From an uncultured Flavobacterium sp. (GTDB lineage: Bacteria; Bacteroidota; Bacteroidia; Flavobacteriales; Flavobacteriaceae), in assembly GCA_946886675.1 (NCBI GenBank), contig CAMPIZ010000002.1:1-20940 (forward strand): a DNA stretch of 20,940 bases, written 5' to 3'. The number at the start of each line of letters is the position of its first letter. Position 1 is the first letter of the stretch. Shown here piece by piece: positions 17,963-20,940 of the stretch. The position numbers were made by a program, and so were the translations under genes. A model generated the notes under the pieces. It was not told the origin of the DNA and searched no databases. It saw only the letters and a list, made by a program, of their open reading frames with translations.

Positions 17963-17994
17963 CAAAGATACTTTTTTTAAAGTTTACAGGCAAA
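17963..17994 (-). promoter_or_regulatory. Sigma-A promoter of the five-gene pigment operon
   Basis: Read on the minus strand, TTTG (17991-17994) is followed after exactly 20 bases by TATCTTTG (17963-17970), a full match to the Bacteroidota TTTG-N19/20-TAnnTTTG promoter. The -7 box ends 27 bases before the ATG at 17935. This shows that the glycosyltransferase-to-ligase genes can be transcribed separately from the upstream barrel/dehydratase genes. Confidence 0.85.
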
Positions 17995-18019
17995 AAAGAA
18001 GTTTTTTGCAATGTAAATC

Positions 18020-18037
18020 ATAAAATTGTTATTTTAT
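18020..18037 (-). terminator. Weak A/T hairpin at the end of the upstream unit
   Basis: ATAAAAT (18020-18026) and ATTTTAT (18031-18037) form a seven-pair A/T-only stem around a four-base loop. The hairpin overlaps the stop codon of the small helical protein gene. T-rich stretches follow on the minus strand further down. It may attenuate transcription, but a stem without G/C pairs is a poor terminator, so read-through into the next operon is likely. Confidence 0.3.
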
Positions 18038-18514
18038 CATAGCTTTATCTGAAGCCGAGAATACAGAAGACTGACTTATAAAACCTTTGGCAAATTCTTT
18101 AAGATCGGCAGATTGTGCATCATAATACTTAATGATAAAGCTTTTATCTTCTTCTATATTTTTAGTATAGCCCGTAATTTTTGGAGCGTTTGCCTGAATA
18201 CTAAGACGTATTAATCTTGCTTCATAATTATCCGAATCATTTTCTATCACCTGCTCCAGCATTTTTGCCCCTGTTGTAAAAAGATTCTTTTTATTAAGCA
18301 ACCCTTTTTCATATTTAGCCCTTAGTGTATAAGCTGCTGCTTTATAAGCGAGCAGTGTATAGTTTGAGCTGTTATCTTTAACCCCTTCCATTGTTTCAAA
18401 AAGCTCCAGCGCCTGTTTTTCAGATTCGGCGGCCTCTATATATTGCTTCCTAACCTCAGACAGGTCCGGTAGTGAAATAAATAAAATTGAAATAAAAAAA
18501 GCGAGCAATTTCAT
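18029..18514 (-). CDS. Small exported helical protein of unknown function
   Basis: A 161-residue protein with a hydrophobic N-terminus (MKLLAFFISILFISLP) that should be a signal peptide or anchor, though no clean Ala-x-Ala cleavage site is visible. The remainder is almost all helical and charged, with Tyr/Ala-rich helices (YTLLAYKAAAYTLRAKYEKG) that recall tetratricopeptide-like packing, then a block NYEARLIRLSIQANAPKITGY and DKSFIIKYY. I recall similar small proteins as conserved hypotheticals in flavobacterial genomes and cannot give a function. It lies 40 bases after the dehydratase gene and 93 bases before the start of the glycosyltransferase gene, with the pigment operon promoter in that gap, so it is probably the last gene of the upstream unit. 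Confidence 0.7.
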   Translation of the reverse strand: MKLLAFFISILFISLPDLSEVRKQYIEAAESEKQALELFETMEGVKDNSSNYTLLAYKAAAYTLRAKYEKGLLNKKNLFTTGAKMLEQVIENDSDNYEARLIRLSIQANAPKITGYTKNIEEDKSFIIKYYDAQSADLKEFAKGFISQSSVFSASDKAMIK

Positions 18515-18554
18515 GGCTTTATGTATTGATTCTTAAAAATGTACAAATACTGTG

Positions 18555-18932
18555 CTAAAGGTTACTGACACTATAAACACAACTCAATTTTAATGCTACA
18601 GTATCATCAAAAAAGGTAGTGTTCTTTACCTTAACAAGACCATCTCCTGTATTGGTTATATCAAGCTCCAGCCTTAAATCAGGATTAACCTCCGGATTTA
18701 TAAGCGCCATAAATTTAATATTTGATGCACTTTTGAGTATAAGCTGAGCGTTTATAACCTGCTGCGTAAGCTCTTTTATTATCTGCATCATGCACACCCC
18801 GGGCGTTACAGGGTTTCCCGGGAAGTGACCCTTAAACACTTCATGGTCTTTATTAATTACAATATGTGCCACATAATTTTGCCCTTCTGTCTGCTCAAGG
18901 GTTTTTATTGTATAAAAGTCTTTTAAAAGCAT
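18555..18932 (-). CDS. FabZ-like 3-hydroxyacyl-ACP dehydratase, catalytic Glu replaced by Gln
   Basis: A 125-residue hotdog-fold protein, the size of a single FabZ subunit. Family enzymes remove water from 3-hydroxyacyl-ACP to give trans-2-enoyl-ACP, working as dimers or hexamers in the cytoplasm. The active-site motif GHFPGNPVTPGVCMMQ is at 35-50, with catalytic His36. The second catalytic residue of FabZ, a Glu 14 positions after the His, is Gln50 here; the DNA codon is CAG and leaves no doubt. It may be a polyene-chain dehydratase with a changed mechanism, a partner subunit or an inactive paralogue. It begins nine bases after the stop of the nearest barrel gene. In aryl-polyene pathways dehydratases of this fold work with dedicated ketosynthases, none of which is inside the window. 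Confidence 0.85.
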   Translation of the reverse strand: MLLKDFYTIKTLEQTEGQNYVAHIVINKDHEVFKGHFPGNPVTPGVCMMQIIKELTQQVINAQLILKSASNIKFMALINPEVNPDLRLELDITNTGDGLVKVKNTTFFDDTVALKLSCVYSVSNL

Positions 18933-18941
18933 GTGTATTCT

Positions 18942-19556
18942 TTAAAATGTATAAGCAACCCCAAGCTGAAAAACACTGTTTAACACCAGGTCATACTCAT
19001 CTTCATCATAGTAATAATCGTCTTCGTAAATATCACCAAAAATATCTACAAGTCCAAGTTTATACCTTGCTTCTATTGTGAGGCCCATTGGCATGGTGTA
19101 ACCTATGCCTCCGTTAATTGCAAAATCAATATCCATTACATCTTCCCCATAGTCACTTTCAAAATTATCGCCCACCCTAAAATCCATAGACGGGCCAACC
19201 ATGGCATGAAAACCATCTACTAAAGTAAACTTATTCATTACAGTAAAAGATAGGTACTGTATGGAATAATCATTATCACGCATTGGTGCTGCCCCCGGTG
19301 CAGGAAGGTAATATTCATTCTCAAAATTCCCGTCTGCTCCCTGCCTAGAGTAAGTAATTTCGGGTTGTAAAGTATAAAAATCTGCAAACCTTATCCCTAC
19401 AAGGCCGCCTACATAAAAATCGGCTTTAGAATCTGTATTACTACCTGTAAAATTAGCAAGGTTTAAACCTGCCCTTATGCCGGGTTTTACTGTAACCTGT
19501 GCCTGTACCTGATAACCTATAAAGGCTAAGAACAGAAGTATAATTGTTTTTTTCAT
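18942..19556 (-). CDS. PorT-like outer-membrane barrel, tandem copy 1
   Basis: A 204-residue exported barrel with signal peptide cut after Ala19 (YQVQA then QVTVKPG). It shares with the two genes upstream the opening KPGxRxGxN, the TDSKADFYVGG segment, FYTLQPEITYSRQGA at 60-74 and a GLTIEAR strand near 158-164. It ends in Phe (GVAYTF), as expected for an outer-membrane barrel. A distinctive acidic/tyrosine loop lies at 174-189 (GDIYEDDYYYDEDEYD). Function is unknown; PF13568-type barrels of this size are common in Bacteroidota. It is nine bases from the dehydratase gene and 25 bases after copy 2, so it belongs to the same transcript as both. It differs from copies 2 and 3 by ending at the terminal Phe and not in a short VTG tail. 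Confidence 0.82.
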   Translation of the reverse strand: MKKTIILLFLAFIGYQVQAQVTVKPGIRAGLNLANFTGSNTDSKADFYVGGLVGIRFADFYTLQPEITYSRQGADGNFENEYYLPAPGAAPMRDNDYSIQYLSFTVMNKFTLVDGFHAMVGPSMDFRVGDNFESDYGEDVMDIDFAINGGIGYTMPMGLTIEARYKLGLVDIFGDIYEDDYYYDEDEYDLVLNSVFQLGVAYTF

Positions 19557-19581
19557 GATAATGGTTGGTTTAAAAATATTT

Positions 19582-20184
19582 TTACTTTGAAGCTCCTGTT
19601 ACATTAAAACTGTAAGAAAGCCCTAGCTGAAAAGTATTATTGGCATTGTTATCTTCAACAAAATTAAGTGTGCTATTAAAATCATCTGACTCCAACACAT
19701 CCAGCAGCCCGCGTTTCCATCTTGCTTCTATAGTTAGCCCAAACGGAAGTGTGTAACCTATTCCAAGAGTAATTCCTAAGTCAAGTTCTGTATTTGTGGA
19801 TATATTGCTGTAAGTTTCAAAATCCAGCGTAGTGCCGCCATGAATATCAAAATTGTAGTAATTAAAACGATTTACAAACGCAAAAGACAGGTATTCAACA
19901 TTAATGTCTTTTGTTGTTTTCAATACCTCATTGGTCATACCATTGTAATACATTAAGTCTGCCTGAGCCCCCTGCCTGGAATAATTTATTTCTGGCTGAA
20001 GTGTATAAAAGCTGCTTAGCTTTATTGCCATAAAGCCTCCTGCATAAAAATCGGTTTTAAAATCAAAATCAGTATGGGAAAACTTAGAAAAGTTTGCACC
20101 TGCCCTTAATCCGGGTTTAGCAGTGACCTGGGCATTAAACGTAATTGTGTAAAAGCCTAACAGGAATATTAGAATCTTTTTCAT
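19582..20184 (-). CDS. PorT-like outer-membrane barrel, tandem copy 2
   Basis: A 200-residue exported barrel, signal peptide cut after Ala18 (TFNA then QVTAKPG). It shares the KPGLRAGANFSKF opening, TDFYAGGF, FYTLQPEINYSRQGA and GLTIEAR blocks with its neighbours. In the last extracellular-loop position, where copies 1 and 3 carry runs of Asp and Tyr, it has a plainer Asn/Asp-containing sequence (LESDDFNSTLNF). The terminal strand GLSYSF is followed by a short tail NVTGASK, very close to the DVTGTNK tail of copy 3, so copies 2 and 3 look like the most recent duplication. It lies six bases after copy 3 and 25 before copy 1. Function is unknown. Confidence 0.82.
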   Translation of the reverse strand: MKKILIFLLGFYTITFNAQVTAKPGLRAGANFSKFSHTDFDFKTDFYAGGFMAIKLSSFYTLQPEINYSRQGAQADLMYYNGMTNEVLKTTKDINVEYLSFAFVNRFNYYNFDIHGGTTLDFETYSNISTNTELDLGITLGIGYTLPFGLTIEARWKRGLLDVLESDDFNSTLNFVEDNNANNTFQLGLSYSFNVTGASK

Positions 20185-20190
20185 AATACC

Positions 20191-20805
20191 TTATTTATTG
20201 GTACCTGTTACATCAAAGCTGTAAGAAAGTCCTACCTGAAAAACAATATTGGAGTTAACATTATCATCTCCGTAGTAATAATCGTTGTCATTGTAATAAT
20301 AATCATCCATTACATCAACAAGGCCTTTTTTAATACGCGCTTCCACAGCTAAGCCAAACGGAAGTGTATAGGCTATACCTGCGGTAATACCCAAATCTAT
20401 GTCGTCTACATACTCGCTTCGGGTATTAGCGCCAATGTCAAATGTAGGGCCCACATGAATATTAAATGAATCTGTAAGTGTAAATTTATTGATGAATGTA
20501 AGTGTTACATACTCCAGTTTTACATTTAGGTTTTCTGTATAGTAAATATCTTCAAAAGAGTCATAATAAGTCATAGTCCCTTCCGCTCCCTGTCTGGAAT
20601 AGCCTATTTCCGGCTGCATGGTATAAAACCGGGATAGCTTTAGCGCACCAAAGGCACTAAAATAAAAATCGGTTTTAGTATCAAGGTCTGTATTGGTAAG
20701 CCTGGCAAAGTTAATACCTCCCCTAACCCCAGGCTTAAAGGTTACCTGTGCCACTGCTGTAAGGCTACATATTAGGACAATAACTGATAGTAAAGTTTTT
20801 TTCAT
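20191..20805 (-). CDS. PorT-like outer-membrane barrel, tandem copy 3
   Basis: A 204-residue exported barrel, signal peptide cut after Ala19 (LTAVA then QVTFKPG). It carries the same conserved blocks as the other two copies (KPGVRGGINFA, TDFYFSAF, FYTMQPEIGYSRQGA, GLAVEAR). Its penultimate loop at about 165-184 is an Asp/Tyr/Asn-rich run (MDDYYYNDNDYYYGDDNVNS) at the position of the similar loop in copy 1. It ends GLSYSFDVTGTNK. It begins 13 bases after the stop of a further gene cut by the window edge, so the three copies sit inside a longer operon. Function is unknown; gene order suggests an envelope role linked to the pigment locus, but this may be chance. Confidence 0.82.
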   Translation of the reverse strand: MKKTLLSVIVLICSLTAVAQVTFKPGVRGGINFARLTNTDLDTKTDFYFSAFGALKLSRFYTMQPEIGYSRQGAEGTMTYYDSFEDIYYTENLNVKLEYVTLTFINKFTLTDSFNIHVGPTFDIGANTRSEYVDDIDLGITAGIAYTLPFGLAVEARIKKGLVDVMDDYYYNDNDYYYGDDNVNSNIVFQVGLSYSFDVTGTNK

Positions 20806-20818
20806 GCCGGTTTTATAT

Positions 20819-20940
20819 TTACTTAATAAAGGTTAGTTCTATCTTTAAGTCAATGTTTTTATGGTCTATAATAATTTTTCTGGCCAGGGCATCATTTTCC
20901 GGTTCATAACTCACTATTATCTTTTCTTTCGACTTTGTGG
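20819..20940 (-). CDS. C-terminal end of an unidentified gene, cut by the window edge
   Basis: On the minus strand one frame is open from the right edge to a TAA at 20819-20821, giving 39 residues that end DLKIELTFIK. The other two minus frames hit stops within 40 bases of the edge. The sequence is charged and strand-like and has no motif I recognise. It stops 13 bases before the ATG of barrel copy 3 on the same strand, which supports a real gene in the same operon. Confidence 0.55.
   Translation of the reverse strand, partial: TKSKEKIIVSYEPENDALARKIIIDHKNIDLKIELTFIK

Noticed and set aside
1..20940. Sigma-54 (-24/-12) promoters, CRISPR arrays, tRNAs and insertion sequences
   Set aside because: By eye I found no GG-N10-GC promoter in an intergenic position, no regularly spaced repeats, no cloverleaf and no transposase. 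A proper scan with profile tools was not possible.

Overview
The window comes from a low-GC member of the Bacteroidota, most likely the family Flavobacteriaceae (Flavobacterium or a near relative). The grounds are RpoN with a long acidic insert, several small outer-membrane beta-barrels of the PorT-like type, sigma-A promoters of the TAnnTTTG type with short leaders and no clear Shine-Dalgarno sequence, and a block of genes typical of flexirubin / aryl-polyene pigment loci.

Region 1 (1-5092) is mostly housekeeping. A hairpin terminator at the left edge closes an unseen upstream gene. rpoN (sigma-54) follows, then a membrane protein one base downstream that keeps a divergent PAP2-phosphatase signature. 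Convergent to these on the minus strand are a PorT-like barrel, an AI-2E family transporter and a two-helix membrane protein of unknown function.

Region 2 (5093-8515) is one gene for a 1140-residue predicted outer-membrane beta-barrel. It has an SprA-like 'DYIIDYNAGEI' motif and an EF-hand-like calcium loop. A near-consensus TAnnTTTG box sits 24 bases before the chosen start. The gene ends against a perfect 14-bp palindrome that also contains the stop codon of the convergent pigment operon.

Region 3 (8588-20940) is read entirely right to left. It holds what I interpret as one end of a flexirubin / aryl-polyene locus. A five-gene unit has its own strong promoter (17963-17994) and is very tightly packed (gaps of 3-6 bases or an 8-base overlap): glycosyltransferase-DUF2062, a trifunctional MMPL exporter / acyltransferase / methyltransferase-like protein, a phytoene-desaturase-like FAD oxidoreductase, a C45-type acyltransferase lipoprotein and a PaaK-like adenylate-forming ligase. 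Upstream of it lie a small exported helical protein, a FabZ-like dehydratase whose catalytic Glu is replaced by Gln, three tandem paralogous outer-membrane barrels, and the C-terminal 39 residues of a further gene cut by the window edge.

From family knowledge, the ligase would activate an aryl acid (4-coumarate in known flexirubin pathways), the dehydratase would take part in polyene chain building, and the MMPL exporter with its acyltransferase and the C45 acyltransferase would move the acyl chain and join it to an acceptor in the envelope. The core synthases (ketosynthases, ACPs, ammonia-lyase, dialkylresorcinol enzymes) are not in the window, so the pigment assignment is inference from gene content. 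I see no tRNA, rRNA, CRISPR array, insertion sequence or prophage, and no gene-free stretch longer than about 215 bases.
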